64,000 nucleotides of DNA from Cyanophora paradoxa (taxonomy: Eukaryota > Glaucocystophyceae > Cyanophorales > Cyanophoraceae), in the NCBI GenBank assembly GCA_004431415.1, contig QPMI01000066.1, positions 310,001-374,000 on the forward strand. The letters run 5' to 3'. How positions within the stretch are numbered: the stretch's first letter is position 1; every line of letters begins with the position of its first letter. The notes under the pieces were generated by a model that saw only the letters and a list, made by a program, of their open reading frames with translations, searched no databases and was not told the DNA's origin. The position numbers and the translations under genes are program-made. This document shows, piece after piece, positions 49,901 to 62,635 of this stretch.

Positions 49901-52526
49901 CAGGGTGACGCCCTCAGCGGCTGCGACCCGGGGACCCAAGCAGAGGCGTGCGCCCAAATGTACACCGCGCTCCAGGTCCGCCTAATAGGAACGATGTTTG
50001 ATTCTCATAAGAAGGACGTGAAAAGTAATGATGATTTCGGGCTTATTGATATTTTCATGATCAGATGCATACTAGAAACGCAAACATCTTTTTCTATAAG
50101 AACGACTTGAAAACTAATATATATATAATGATGATTTCGGACCCGTTATCAGATGCTGGGCGTCTCGGCGCGGCGCTCGCGGCCATGGATCGGGAGGGGC
50201 CTGGAGCTCTGCGGGGGCCCCGGCGCCCCCGCGGCCGCCCTCGGCGCCGTCCTCGCCGCCGAGGTGCGCATGCATGCGCACGCGCCCGACCCCAGTACCC
50301 GCTCTTCTCCCTCGGCCGCCCGCCCGCTCACCGCGCGGCGCCGCCAGATCGCGGGGGCGATCGCGCGGGGCGAGCTCGCCGAGGCCGAGCGCCTCTGCCT
50401 CAAGGCCGCCCCCGTGGTCCGTTTGCTCGATCTGATTTGATCTGATTTGAGAGAAAGAGAGATGGGGAGAGGGGGGGAGAGAGAGGTCGTGCGCTTGAGC
50501 TTCACACAGAACAGAAAGCCCGGCGAGCCGCCTCCGCCCCGGGGAGTCCGCCGAGCCGCGCAGCCGCCCGCGGCCCGCCCCGCCCGGCTGCCCGCCCTCT
50601 CCTTTCCTGCGGACAGATCAGAGCTAATGACAGCTCCGCAGCTGAGGCGGCGGAGCGCGTTCCAGGCGCTTGGGGAGGTGCAGTACTACCAGGGGCTCGT
50701 GCGGCAGCTCCGCGGCGACCCCGCAGACGGTCCGCCCGCCCGCCCGCCCGCCCGCGCGCCTCGAGCACCTCGAGATATATGCCTTCTAGAGCGCTCTCGA
50801 CGCTAGAAGACTGCGTACGCTTGCGTGCGGCTGACGTGCGCGGTTTAATTTGGGCGCAGCGGAACGGGTGTTCGAGCGGGCGACGCGCGACGCCCGCCGC
50901 GCCAACAACCGGACCCACTTGTGCGCTCTTGTACTCCTCTTCCTGTCCCGAGTGAAGAAGCCCTTGGCCTCACCTAAGCGCAGCCTGTGGTGCCTCACGG
51001 GCTGGGCGAACGTCCGCCTCTCCCAGGACGCCGCGTGCGCGAACGGAAGTCGATTTGATCCGGATTCGAATTCGATCCGCGCCGTTCCCTCGCTGCCTCT
51101 GATTTGATTTGATTTGATTAGGGATGCCGAGCTCGAGGAGGCGTTGCTCGAGGTCCGACCCCCCCCCCCCCCCCTCCCTTCCCCCTCCCTTCCCCCCCCG
51201 CCCCCCAACAGGCGCAACGAGCGTAATAGGAACTACCCCCGGCTGTCCCCTTCTTCCTCCCCTCCCCTCCCTCTCTCCCCCGCAGCCCGTTTTCCGCGCC
51301 CTCCCCTCCCTCCCTCCCTCCCCACTCCCCCCCCCCCACTCCCCCGCCCCCCCCCCCCCCGCCCCCCTCCACTCGCTGCTCCCTTTCTCCCCATCCCGTA
51401 TACTAATTCGTATACTAATGAGACATTTAGTGTCCCCTCCCCTCCCTCCCTCCATCCCCCCTCCCGCCCCGCCCCGCCCCGTCCATCACCCCTTCGCGCC
51501 CCCTGTCGCAGGCGGACGACCGGGGGCAGTCGGGGCCGATGCCCGCCGCGGAGCTGCTGCACCTGGGGACAGTCGTCGCCCGCCACGCCCTCCTCCAGGG
51601 CAACGTCATCGTGCGCGCGCCAATCTCGCTACGAATGCTATCTTATAATATCTAGGCCTAAGCTTTTTAGTTTGGAGCCTCCGAGCTCGTGCGCCGTATT
51701 ATATCGCAGTGGAATTTCTACGAGCTGAGAGCTGGGGGTTTTCTCATTGTTTTACGTCTGCTTCTTGAACTGGAACCATAATCTAGAGAGCTCACTGAGT
51801 CCCGAGGTCCCGCAGCGTTTATCATAGTATTTTATGAGACTTCGAATTCTGTGCTTCAGGAGCTCAATGCCGAGACGCTTTAAATGACGCAAAGCTAAGT
51901 TACAAATGCGGGCCTTTCGTGCTGCTGACGTGCCGCCCCCCGCGCAGGCGGCGACGGCGGAGGCGCTGGGGGCGGCCGAGGCGCTGGGGCGGCACCAGCG
52001 CGCCCCGCTCGCCGGGCGCCTCGTGCACTGGCCGCTGGCGCTGGGCCCCACGTGCCTCCTCGCCGACACGCTCTGCGCCCTCGTCGCCGCGCACCGAAGG
52101 GAGGAGGAGCGCGCCCGGGAGCTGCTGGAGCGCGCAGTGCCGGGGTACCCCCGCCTCTCCGCATTCGTCGCTGCGACGGCCGCGGCCGGCGGGCGCACCT
52201 CCGAACCCGCGCGGCGCCTCACGTCAGCGCTTAGGGGCGTCGTCGCCGAGCTGAGGGGCGGCGCCCGCCGCGCGGCGGTGCTGCGGGCCCCCGCCGCGTA
52301 CTTCGAGGGGCGCCTCGAGGATCTCTTTGGCGCCCCGCGGCGCGCCCGCGAGCTGTACCGTACGGCCTCGGACGAGGCGGGGCGCTGCGGAATGGCTCTG
52401 TTCGGGGAGCTGGCGCGCGCCCGGGGCGGATTCGAACCCGCGGCCGCGACGTCGTCGTCGCTGCCGAGCGCCGAGCGCCGCCCCTCGCTGACCGTCGACG
52501 TCACCCCTCCGCGCAAGAATGATTAG
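40950..52526 (+). CDS. Soluble adenylyl cyclase (ADCY10-like): two class III cyclase domains, NTPase and TPR-like region
   Basis: Makes cAMP, in animals controlled by bicarbonate and calcium. The first visible exon (acceptor at 40949) gives KSDVFEAGKLEPIQARARRF. Then DTYELEDGPSSVSFFAAT | VLVDVVGSVSTAQRL and GGDCIQFLG | DALLILVYAKD form C1, with both metal Asp. LRLHVAVSAGRFVALRL and LAVVGAPFARLARCLRLAA follow. C2 reads TTVAFVHIAGVALP, VAIVQDAAQRTGGILR, GHCGPVSIGVGTGRVFCGE, ADYSVLGG | ACNLAARLMSKADGEVWV, GYKRGTKFYHLVG; its first metal position is His, as expected for the degenerate half. VLFVEADVGMGKSVLLAEAL (45000) is the P-loop. Long Ala/Leu-rich helical exons (EEALRMGAFAEALSLARRA, QYYQGLVRQLRGDPAD, ATYFRCLMQTGDTARA) end at SLTVDVTPPRKND, stop 52524-52526. 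The start codon was not found: the ATG at 40960 is in another frame. Several exon joins in the TPR region are uncertain. A second gene within 48-52 kb cannot be fully excluded. Confidence 0.88.
41311..41372. repeat. Tandem duplication in an adenylyl cyclase intron
   Basis: The 28-base unit ctactttaattt...gccat occurs at 41311-41338 and 41345-41372 (period 34), inside the intron that precedes VLVDVVGS. Confidence 0.9.
43934..44092. repeat. Duplicated GCGCGTGTC-rich block in an adenylyl cyclase intron
   Basis: gcttaaatg(t/c)aactgcgc, then (gcgtgtc)n and acgccaacgggcgcg, occurs twice, near 43937 and 44031. It is an intronic tandem duplication of about 90 bases next to the exon starting ACNLAARL. 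Confidence 0.8.
47281..47452. repeat. AT-rich intronic tandem repeat
   Basis: cgtatatatacatataaagc plus acttgatccgccct appears twice (about 47307 and 47381) with a degenerate copy between. gttgacaattgataat also appears twice (47289, 47419). It is strikingly AT-rich against the surrounding exons. Confidence 0.85.
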
Positions 52527-53586
52527 CCTGCAGCTGGTAGCTATGTAGTATCGAGCTCCGGGGATCCGGCAGCTCCGGCCTCGGTACCGGTTCCTCTTGC
52601 TGTTTCCCCTCCGGGTCCGGATCTCCCCTCCGGATCTGCGCAACTTGTTCATTAGTTTATTGTAATTATTGTCGAGTTCCTCTTCTAGATCTTTGTTTGG
52701 GGGTCGGCCTTTTATCACAAGGACAGTTTTCACAGGCTCTTCATGCAGTGTAGTCGTTGCGAATCAGATTAGGATTAGAACTGGTTTCCCAGGCTCTGAG
52801 TGTAGTGTACTAGGCACTAGAGTCTTGACACAGGAGTCGCGTTTGCTAAGTACACCCTGCCAGCTGAAGGCTGAATCATTTCCCGGCGCACTTGGAGCAT
52901 CGGATTCATAGGAACCCGACTATCTGGCCCCATTGGTCCTCTGTCGCTCTCAGTTCATTTCTATAGCAGGTGTTCAGCCTGTTTTATCTTGTAAATCCTT
53001 GGTCTTTCGGTTTTTGCGCATGCAGCGAACTACATTGCACTCTTTAAACTTCGTTATGTAACTATCGCTATTGGCCAAACTTCCTGTTTCTATTTCGAAT
53101 TCAGCTTGAATAGTTGCAATTGGCGTCGGCGTCATAACCTTTTTGGAGTTTCGCAACTCGGCAAGACCTTGATCCAGATTTAATAAATACGTATAGGTAG
53201 GGGCACGGGTCGCAGTTTTTGATTTAATTCGGATTGGCATGCACTGATTATATTTCAGGCGTGCGAATCATCGCTGCGTACTCATTTCCTAGTCTCTTCG
53301 TGGGTGTGTTATGTTGTATACGTAAGCGTAAGCTGCACTATTAGTCTCTCGCATTTCTATGGCCAGTGTAAGTGCATATGCATAGTACTAGTCTCGATCG
53401 AAGCGAAGATGAAGGCGTATGCTATGATTATACGCGCACAAGTCTGTACACTCGATCGCGAGCTCCCGGCGCCGAGCTATAGGCTTGCATGTTTGCGGAC
53501 AGGAGGCATTGCAGGTGCGGCCCCGCGGCCGGCACGCGCAGGCCTTGCGCAGCATCGATATCGGCCCCGCCCCGCACCGCCGGCGC
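52527..53586. other. Convergent intergenic region, adenylyl cyclase / GH13
   Basis: About 1.06 kb between facing stop codons. It is AT-richer than the genes, with no exon chain, ORF of note or repeat family that I can support. Both polyadenylation regions must lie here. Confidence 0.5.
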
Positions 53587-56500
53587 CTACGACTTGACGA
53601 AGATGAGGAGGGACCACTTGGGCAGGTTGATGGCGATCTTGCCGTCGCCCCCCGCCGAGATGGCCCCCCGCTGCGCGTTCCCCGACCCCTGCGCAGGGGG
53701 AGGGTGAGGGGCCGGGGTACATGGGGGGAGGGAGGCTGGGAGGGGTACGCGTACCTCCCAGCCGCCGTAGGGGGCGGCCTGCGAATTGAAGACCTCCTTC
53801 CTGCGAACGAAGTGAGCCCGAGGGGCCGGCTGGTTGCCTGGGCACTCGAGGCGAGGGGGGGGGGGTGGGGGGGAGGGGAGGGGGGAGGGGGGAGGCGGTC
53901 TCGCCGGGCATAACGGGGGCGTCCCCGGCCGTAGGGGGGTGGGGGCGCGCCGGGCCGGGCCGGGGCGCCTCCGCCCCGTGCTCTAAAGCTTCAAACTAGG
54001 GGGCGAGGCCGAGGGCGAGGCGGGGCGGGGCACCCCCCGTCCGGTCCCGTGCTCTGACTTCGACGCTTCGGCCTCTCGGGGGCGGGGGCGGGGGCGGGGG
54101 CGGGGGCGAGAGCGGAGGCGGGCTTCGAAGCTTAGAGTCTAGAAGACGGGCCGGGGCGGGGCTTCAAAGGGGCCGGCCGGGCTCTTCGGGGGCGCACCAC
54201 TGCGCGTTGGGCTCCCCCGTGGCGACGTTGAAGCTGCAGCTGCGGGCGGCCGGGCGTCAGACAGAAGGGAAGCGTCGGGCGTGGGGGCGCGCCGGGCAGA
54301 AAGTTAAGAAGGAAGCTTAAGTAAAGGAGAGATGAAAGGAGAGAGGGAAGGGAGACCGGAAGAGGCGCACTTCTCCCACTGGCCCTCGGAGGGGTTGACA
54401 ACGACAAGCGCCGTCGTCCCGTGCGCGCTCCGCTTGAACGCCAGCCGCCCCGAGCCCCCGTCTGCGGCGATTCCAATCAGAACGGAGGCTGGAGCTGAGG
54501 CGGAGGCGGAGGCTGGGGGCTGGGGCTGGGGAGGCGGGGGCGGGGGCGGGTTCGCTCTATAGCTATGGACAGCCGGGGCGTGCGCACCCTCCATGGTGTA
54601 GTGGGGCGCGCCGAAGTCGCGGCGCAGGCACTGCACGTCCATCCGCACCTTCGCCACCTCCCGCACCATCGCCTGGCGCCGCCGTGAGCCCAGGCGCTCG
54701 CTCTCGAGGGGCTTCGAGCCTCGGCTCTAGTACTAGCTCTCGAGAGGAGTCCACTCGGCGACCCCCACATCCCTTAAACGAGTCTTCGAGCGGGGGGGCG
54801 GGGCCCGGGGGCGCACGAGGAACTGCTGGGCGAGGGGGTCCTGGGTGAGCCCCCAGTTCATGCGGTGCCACTCGTCCGTGTTCCTGCGCCCAGGCCCCCG
54901 CCAGTCAGTCAAATAGCCCTTCCTCGCCCCAGGGCAGGGCGGGGCAGGGCAAGCCACAGCTAGCCAGGCAGGGCAGCCGCCCGGCTAGATGGCTGGCTAG
55001 CTCTAGCCAGCTAGCCGTCCCCTCCCCTCTAGATCTAGCCCGCCTAGCCGCCCGCCCCCTCTAGGAGGAGGCGGGGTACGCGTGCTTGCGCACCACCAGC
55101 CTCCCTGGAGGGTCTCGGTGCCCATGAACATCATGGGGAGTCCGGAGACCGACATGGCGAGGGCCCACAGCATCCGGCACTGCGCCCGCGCGTGCCTGCG
55201 GTGGGCGGAAAGAAGCGAGGGATCAGCAAGACGGACTCCGATAGATAGGACAGAGCGGGGTAGGTAGGCCAGGCCGGGCCGGTTTGCCTAGGGTAGGGTA
55301 GGGTAGGCTCGACCAGGCTCTTATTAGACGGGATCGCCCCTGGTGCGCCCGCCGCGGCAGCCGGTGCGCCGCGGCGGCCGTAGAGCTCTACGCTCGAGTT
55401 CGAGCTCTAAGCTCTGAGCTTTAAGCCTTTAGGAACCAAATTCAAATTGAACATGATCGCAGGGGGCGGCTCGCGAGCTCTAAACGCTAAGCTCCAAGCT
55501 CTAGCTCGAAGTAAACAGAATAATCGCGGGGCGCACCAGTTGCCGCGGCCGCCGTAGAGCTCGACGACGTAGCGGTGGATGCCCCCTGCCCTCGCGCGCC
55601 CGCCCGGGTCGACATGGGCCGGGAGGACGGGCCGAGGGGCGAAAGGACGAGATATCATCCCAGGCAATAGCTGTGCGCTAGCTGGGCCCCAGATCCTAGA
55701 TCCTAGATTCCTAGGGAGCGAGCGGGCGGGCAGACGGGCGGGCGGGCCGCACCGTCCATCGAGCCATTGTGGCGGTCGCCGATCTGCAGCAATGCCGCAG
55801 GCCCGATCAGAGGCGAGCGAAGAGGGCTCTGGAGGGCGCTAGCGCCCCGTGGGGAGCTCAGAAGAGCGTTAAGAGCTTGAGAGCGGGCGAAGAGACATCC
55901 CAACGAGGAGCGCGGGCCCGGACGCTGCGGCCCCCGCCCACCTGGTCGTGGCAGCCGAGGGGGTACTTCAGGCACTGCCAGGGGCGGTTGAAGCCGTGGT
56001 GCAGCCCCACCATCGCCTGCAGCGACAGAAGAAGAGACGAGCCTAAGAACAAGACGGAGACAGAAGATAGAGGATAGAGGGGGGGAGGAGGAGGGGGTAC
56101 GGGCCTTGAGCATGCCGAAGTTGGAGCCCCCGAAGCCGCCGCGGATCATCTTCAGCGAGTCGAAGTAGGCGGAGTGGACCCAGCAGGAGTGGAACCCGGC
56201 GTCCGTCACGACCTTCGGGGAGCGTGAGTCACGGGGGAGGGGTACACGATTTCAGCGAAGCACCTTCGGGTTCTCGGGCGTGATCTCGGCGATGAGGATC
56301 TTGTCCGGGAACCGCCGCTTGCACTCGCCCGTCCAGTGCTGCTCGCGATCGCGATCGCGATCGGGCCCCGTCAGCGGCCAGCGGGGGTACAGTGTAGGAC
56401 AAGGGGGGTATGGCGTTCGCGCCTTCAGCAGGTCCCACGGGTTGTTGTGCACGGAGTCGAACCGGAGGCCGTCCCCCTGCAGGGTACTCGTATGTGAGCA

Positions 56501-57861
56501 ATCGCAAGCGCCGTACCCTCCTCCCCTTCGCTCTTGCCTTGTACTCCTCCAGGAACAGGAGCGCCGACTGGGTAAGGTACTCCCGAATCTGTGGGGGTAC
56601 GGTCTCGTTCGCAAGGGGGTGGGGGCGAATCGGACGGGTGTACGGAAATGGCGCGCCTCGGGCTTCGAGAAGGCGAACTTGCGGCCCCAGGGGGTATCGC
56701 CGCCGCCCTCGAAGTAGATCCCCCCGTTGTTGTTTGGCCTGCGGACCAGTTTCAGGGAGAGGGCCGGAAAGGGGCGCTACCCCTCCCCAACCCCCGTACC
56801 CCCAGCGACGCACCCGTACCCATCGTACATCCAGAGCGAGTTCATCTTCGCCGAGCCGTGATTCAGCACCACGTCGAAGATGATCTGCTCGGGGTACACG
56901 GTTCGACAAAATTTGGGGGTTGGGGAAGAAGGGGGGTACAGCGGACCGCGATGCCGCGCTTGTGGGCCTCGTTGACGAGGGTGCGGAGGTCCTCCGGGGT
57001 ACCGTACTGCAACGCGGGGGTGAGCTACTCCCGCACCGCCCGGGGGTATGAGATTCGGGCGCACGGGCCCGTGGACGTTGTGCAGCATGCGAGGGTTGTA
57101 CCCCCACTGCCCGCCGAACTCGTGGACGGGCATCAACTGGATCGAATTGAATCCCAGATCCTTCAGGTAGTCGAGCTTCGTGATCTGTACCCCCGGCGCG
57201 CCGTCAGGGACACGGCAATCCCTCGTTTAGGGGTACGGGACCGCGCGCCATCTTACGGAAGATCGGATCGGGGGACGAGTCAAGGCCGTCGCCCATCCCG
57301 ACGAAGGTACCCGGGTGCACCTCGTACATAACGAGGTCTGTACCCCCCGGGGGCGTGAGGAGCGGGGGTGCATGCGGCAGAGAGCGAGGGACGTACCCTC
57401 GAACGGCGGGGTCTTGAATTCAACCCACTCGAACGCGGACGGGTCTTCTACGATGCATGTGTTTCTGCGGGCGGTCCCGCTGTTTCAGCCGAGCGCGGGA
57501 AGGCCGGGCGGCCGGACGGGGCCGGGCGGGCGCACGAGTTGAAGTCGGTGTGGCGGGCCCAGGGATCGCGCCGGGTGAGCACGGCGCCCTGCGCGAGCGT
57601 TCGGCGTTAGCTACGGCGAGCTCGGAGGCGATCGGCCGGCCGCTGGCCGCGGGGGCGCGCCTCGCTGTTGAAACAGTCGTTGTGAGAGGACGTGAGCAAG
57701 AAGTGGTACCGGTCGCCCGCCTCGACGTCCTGCCGCAAGCACGCGTCATTGTACATTCATCGCACGTACAGCTCAGGCCGAGCGGCTCTAAGAGGCTGCA
57801 GCCGCCGGGCTGCCGCATAGGAGGCCGCGGCCGCATCAGGCGCTGAATCTCGGCCGCTCAT
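53587..57861 (-). CDS. GH13 alpha-glucan enzyme (branching-enzyme / trehalohydrolase-like), CBM48 + catalytic barrel
   Basis: Glycoside hydrolase family 13 enzyme acting on starch/glycogen-type glucan; exact reaction undetermined. The proposed start is MSGRDSAPDAAAASYAAARR (ATG 57861). Then ELY | DVEAGDRYHFLLTSSHNDCF (CBM48-like) | GAVLTRRDPWARHTDFNS | CIVEDPSAFEWVEFKTPPF | LVMYEVHPGTFVGMGDGL. The barrel has GFNSIQLMPVHEFGG, GYNPRMLHNVHGPYGTPEDL, GIAVLFDVVLNHGSAKMNS (region I), GDGLRFDSVHNN (region II, nucleophile Asp) and KILIAEITPENPK (region III, acid/base Glu). Region IV is LGCHDQVGNRHNG. Then RRAQCRMLWALAMSVSGLP with MMFMGTE, NTDEWHRMNWGLTQD, a beta C-domain (RSAHGTTALVVVNPSEG) and KWSLLIFVKS, stop 53587-53589. 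The HDQVGNR form of region IV resembles malto-oligosyl trehalose hydrolase and branching-type GH13 more than classical alpha-amylase. The intron 57589-57660 uses a GC donor (GAG|GCGCGC). Several introns carry GTACCCC. Confidence 0.85.
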
Positions 57862-58385
57862 CGGTGAGCACGCGCGAGGCCTGGCCACGACCCGATAGAT
57901 CGAACGTATATTGCGTATCTAACTCGTCTGTGGCTCACTGGCACAACGCATCCCCAGCGCTCTCCCTCGCGCGACAGGTCGAATTTTTCGCCGTCCTTTC
58001 GTGCCGGCGAGACCGGTCCCTTGTGCGAGGGACCAGCCTGCACAAAGACCTGTACGGCCGAGCAGTGTGGCGCCTGCGTCGCGCGGCAGTTAGTCGGGAC
58101 CCGCGCGGTCACTGGTCGGGTTGGGGGCGGGCGAGCGCGACTCACCCATACGCCAAATGAGCAAGCCGACGCGGCGTCGTGCAGGAGGTTAGCCCCGAGC
58201 CTCGGCGCCATCGATCCTGCAAATGTGTACCCGCCAGGGAAAAAAGCGCTGACTTGCAGCTGCAGCTGCAGCTGCTTCTACGCGCTCAAAGCACGCCCCG
58301 GAAGTCAGACTAGCAGCTCTCGTCCCGGAGCTCGAGACGCCAGGCAGCCAAGCCGTTCCCTCCGTCGCACGCACGGCGAACGAGG
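57862..58385. other. Divergent intergenic region (GH13 / rhomboid)
   Basis: 524 bases between outward-facing starts. It contains a ctgcagctgcagctgcagctg run (58256-58274), otherwise no recognisable motif. No exon supported. Confidence 0.5.
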
Positions 58386-60427
58386 ATGGTGAACAACGAG
58401 CCGCTTCCGAACCCGTGGGGTCAGCCGGCCGCCGCGCCCGCGAGTGCCGCCGCGCCCGGGCCCTCGCTTCCGCCCGGAGCGGTGGCCGCTCCCACGTACG
58501 CTGTGCCAATTGGCGGGCCTGGCATCAGACCGGCGACGGGTTACCCTGCGGGCTACATGTCCGCGTTCGGCTACAGCCAGCACGACAGCGCACCGGGCGG
58601 GCCAACCGCGTACATCGGTCAGCTTCGCGGCTCTGGAACTTGGCCTAGCCTTCGTTTCGGCTCGCTGACCGCGTGTACGCGCAGAGGTGTGCGGGGAGCG
58701 AATGCCGGCACATGAGCTCCAGCCGTGGCATGTGCGCTCAGTCCGAAGCCTTCGCGCATCTGACCGCTGCCCCGCGCTGACCGCACTCGCCTGCGTCCTT
58801 CGCGCAGTATCCGATGATGTGCTGGTCAGTCCGTTCGTTCGAACGCTTCCTGAGCGGCCGTCGGCCCGTCTCTGCCGGCTCCCTCGAGCTCACTGACTGG
58901 CCGTCTCGCCAGCTGCCCGTGCTGCATCGGGAACCCCTGCAGCTCTTCGCGCAAGGCATACTATCTGCAGATCTTGAAGAGCTTCATCGGAGTGGTCTCC
59001 GTTATTCAGGTCGCCTGCGACGAGTTGAAGAGGGGCGATTTGATTCGAATTTGATCTGCCAGTAGGTCGTGCTCTTCATCGTTTCGTGGGCCCTGGGCGC
59101 CACGGACATGCGCAACAACCCGATGGTGCGCTCAGCTGCCGCTCAGCTTTTGAATCCGCGCCAATTGCCCCCGGCCCCATCAGTTCGGGCCGTCGACCGC
59201 CTCGCTGTTGACGCTCGGCGCGAACTACTACCCCCTCGTGCGCCCCTTTTTTCCAGCGTCAATGTGTACCCCTCCCACTCACATCGGCTTCGTTCGCAGG
59301 AGACGAGGCCGAACTACCAGATCTGGCGCGTGTTCACATGCATCTTCCTTCACGCCGGCGCGCTCAGTACCCCCCACCCTCTCTTCCCCTCTCCCTTCCG
59401 GCCCTGCTCACTCCGGACACGAGCAGGCCTCTTCCACATCTTCTTCAACCTGATGGCCCAGGTTCCACTCCCCGGCGCCCCCTTATTTTCCAATCAAGGT
59501 GAATCGAATCCTCTACCCCTGCAGATCATTTTCGGGCGGCAGTGCGAGCCGCAGTGGGGCCACTACCGAACCGGCGCGGTGTACATTATCAGCGGGCTCA
59601 TGGGTACGCTGCTCTCACCTGAGCCCGCACCGCATTTAGATCTTGTCCGAGTGATCCTCTCGCGCGTACCCCCCTCCCCCCTCCCGCCCAGGCTCCATCT
59701 TTTCGGCGGTCATGCGGCCAGCCTCCCTCGGCGTGGGCGCCTCGGGGGCCCTCCTCGGTTCGTCGCACCCCCTCCCCCTCCCGCCCGCCCGCGCCTGTAC
59801 CCCCCGAGCCGACGCCTGTCGTACCCCCCCAGGCATCGCGGGGTGCATGCTCGCGAAGGCGTTCATCGACTACATGCGCCCGGGGGGCCAGTTCGACCCG
59901 AACGCCCGGCAGACGCTGATCCAGCTCGTGCGCCCCGCCCTGCCAATTCTTCTTCTTCAGAGCTTGACGGCACGCCCCCAGCTTATGTTTATTGCGATAA
60001 CCTTCTTTCTCGGCATGGGCTCCGGCACGGTCGACAACGCCGCGCACTTCGGTGAGCCCCCTTGCAGTTCCATCCACCCGTACCCCTCCTGGCTCGGGCC
60101 CGGCGGGCCGGGCCGCTGAGCCCGGGGGGGTACGTCGCAGGCGGGCTCCTCGGGGGCGTCCTGATGGGCGCCGTCCTCTTCGGGAACGTGCGTACCCGGG
60201 TTCAGACCAGCCTCGGCCCCTTGAGCCTAAAGCTTCGATTAGGCTCGCCCTAGGCCTAGGCCTAGGCCTTTGCTGGGCTGGGCCCGGGCCTTACCTCCGG
60301 GATTCCTCGCGCGCAGGAGATCTCGTTCGGGCCCACGTACCTACCCCGGCTGGCGCGGGCCTGCGCCGCCGGAATCCTCGTCGGCGGCATCGCCGGCGGC
60401 CTCGTCCTCATCCTCACCGGCTGGTAG
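58386..60427 (+). CDS. Rhomboid-family intramembrane serine protease
   Basis: Polytopic membrane protease. From ATG 58386: a Pro/Ala-rich cytosolic N-terminus (NEPLPNPWGQPAAAP ... YGYSQHD-like), YPMMCWSVRSFERF, then KAYYLQILKSFIGVVSVIQ | VVLFIVSWALG (first helix). LLTLGANYYPLV, NYQIWRVFTCIFLHAG | LFHIFFNLMAQ (loop WR motif and HxxxN) and IIFGRQCEPQWGHYRTGAVY follow. Next is SLGVGASGALLG, where Ser of GASG is the nucleophile, then IAGCMLAKAFIDYM, LMFIAITFFLGMGSG and TVDNAAHFGG, which supplies the catalytic His. The end is ILVGGIAGGLVLILTGW, stop 60425-60427. All catalytic elements are present, so it should be active rather than an iRhom. The intron 59358-59426 requires a GC donor (CAC GCC G|GCGCGC). 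Others start with or contain GTACCCC. One late intron holds (taggcc)n at about 60248-60270. Confidence 0.92.
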
Positions 60428-60809
60428 CGCCCGCTGTAGCTAGGAACCGAATTTTGTGCATTCTAAACTTGCGCGTATACGTACTTTCCAGTTCGCATAC
60501 TTTCCGGCGTTCTCGAGCTAGCGCTAGAGGTGTAAAAGTATACGTAGGAACGCAATTGCAAGAGCGTGGCGAGGAAGCCAGGCCAAAAGCGAGGGGGGCG
60601 GATCGATGCCCGGAAGCTTCATAATCACATGCATTTGCAAGGAAGTCCGGTCGAGCCGCCGGCGGCCCGTCGACGGTCCACGGTTCACGGCCAGCCGGGG
60701 GTACACCCTGCGATAGAAGCGGCGCTACCGCGAAGCTCCAGCTTGCGGCGGAGGCGAAGTGAGCTCATCCAGTGAACTGAGATGAGTTGGTGACGATCTG
60801 AACCACAGC
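60428..60809. other. Intergenic region, rhomboid to CFAP20DC
   Basis: 382 bases, partly AT-richer (gcgtatacgtactttccag). It must hold the rhomboid 3' end and the CFAP20DC promoter. No gene supported. Confidence 0.5.
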
Positions 60810-62579
60810 ATGTTCGACGGGGAGTACCAAGGTCCGCGCTGCAACCAGGCTCCGGACTCTGGATCGTGTGCACGCACATGTTGCTCATGTGCTTAATCGC
60901 AGGTGGCGCGAGCGTGGAAGTGCTCGCGTCCACGGGCCAGAACCCACTCGCAGCAGTCGCTCGGGTCTCCGGCAGCGTCAAGCGCGTCTATGATAAGGCA
61001 GTGCGAGGTGCGGCATCTTGCCTCGTCTCGATAGCTCCTGCGCTTCGCTCACTCGGAGACCGCCACGTTTCCTCCGGCAACAGGCTACATCTACGACATC
61101 GACGGCGCCCAACAGACCAAGATCCAGTTCCCAAAGGAGGAGAAGAAAGGTTCGTGCGCTCCGTTGCGCGAGCGCAGCGCACATGACGTGCGCCGCTCAC
61201 ACCTTCTCCCTCAATCGCAGGTCTGGGCCTCACGCAGCCCTGGCTTGTCGTGCAGGTGCGATCGATCACCTCGCTTCAATTCGATTAGCTTTCCTCTCTT
61301 ACCTCACTGCAGCTCTTTGTCCCCGTCGGCAAAACGGTCTCTCTCGAAGTCGGGTCCGCGGTGCGGTGCTGATCTCTCCAATCCGCGCGCGATCTCCGCC
61401 CCCGCAGCATTATCGACAACGAGAGGACCAAGCGTCGGCTCTTCTTCTCGTACGCGTCGCGGGAGACCGTCGTGGCTCCCCTGCATGCGCGCATTCCGTT
61501 CCAGGCGCGCCGTCCCCTCCTGGCCCCGTAGCTTCGACTCACGTCGCGTGCCCGCAGCTTTTGAAGAGAGGCCTTGTGCGGACTGCCCGTGCATGCCTTA
61601 GCTGGCTCCGCCTGACGCGCCGCGGCGCGCAGTGGGTCAACGCGTGTTTCGACGTCGCTGGCTTTGTGCAGGACTGCTTCCGCGGCCTGACGCTTAAAGG
61701 CGTGCCGCATCGATCTCGCATGATCGCGATCTCGTCAGTAGCGCTCACGCCCCGTCCGCAGCCGTCGACACCCTCACCGTCGCGTCGACGTGCCGCCTGC
61801 GGAAGGTGCGCGGGGCCCCGCAATGGCCGCGGCCTTTTTGCCTGGCACCGACCGCGTCGCCTCGTTCAGATCTACACTCTGAAGACCGCCCCTGTCGGTC
61901 CGTTCCTTCTCCCCTTCCGTCCTTTTCCTTTTGCTTCCTTTCCGAGGCCGCTCCCGACAGACACGACCGATGATTTCGAGGTCTACGGCATCCGCGTACC
62001 CGCCGAGGGGCCGATTGACGTCATCCCGCGTCAGCACGAGGTGCAGCGCCCCGCTCCGCCGTACCCCTCCCCGCCAGCGCGCCTGACGCGCTTCGCGCCC
62101 GCCCGCCAGTTCCCCATCGGGGTACAGAACGTGACTCAGATGATCTGCCCGGAGAAAGTCAGGCAGCTCGAGCTCATGTCCGGATCGGCTGTAAACCTCT
62201 CCATGGTATCCCTCGACGCCGATGGTACCCCCTGCCCGCCCGCACCCCCGTTCCTTCCCCACGGCCTCTGCAGACCGACCCGGTGGCCGTCGGCCGTCCT
62301 CTCATGTTGCCTACGGGAACCGGTCTCCCTATGGCCGTGCGCACGCCCCCCCGCCGCCGCGCCCCGCACCGCTCCGCCCCGCCGACGCCGCCCCTCACTC
62401 TGCAGAGGGCGCGAACCCCGCGCTGCGCTCGCCTTCAGCGAACCGTGTCCGGGAGTCCGGCTTTGCGGGCCTGGCCCCGGGTCCCCCGGAGGGAATCTCC
62501 CCCGCCCCAGGCTCCCGCGGCCCGTCCGCCGCCTCCGCCCGCCACGGGTCCGTAGGCTCGGCCAACCCCGCCGGCTCGC

Positions 62580-62635
<56 letters not shown>

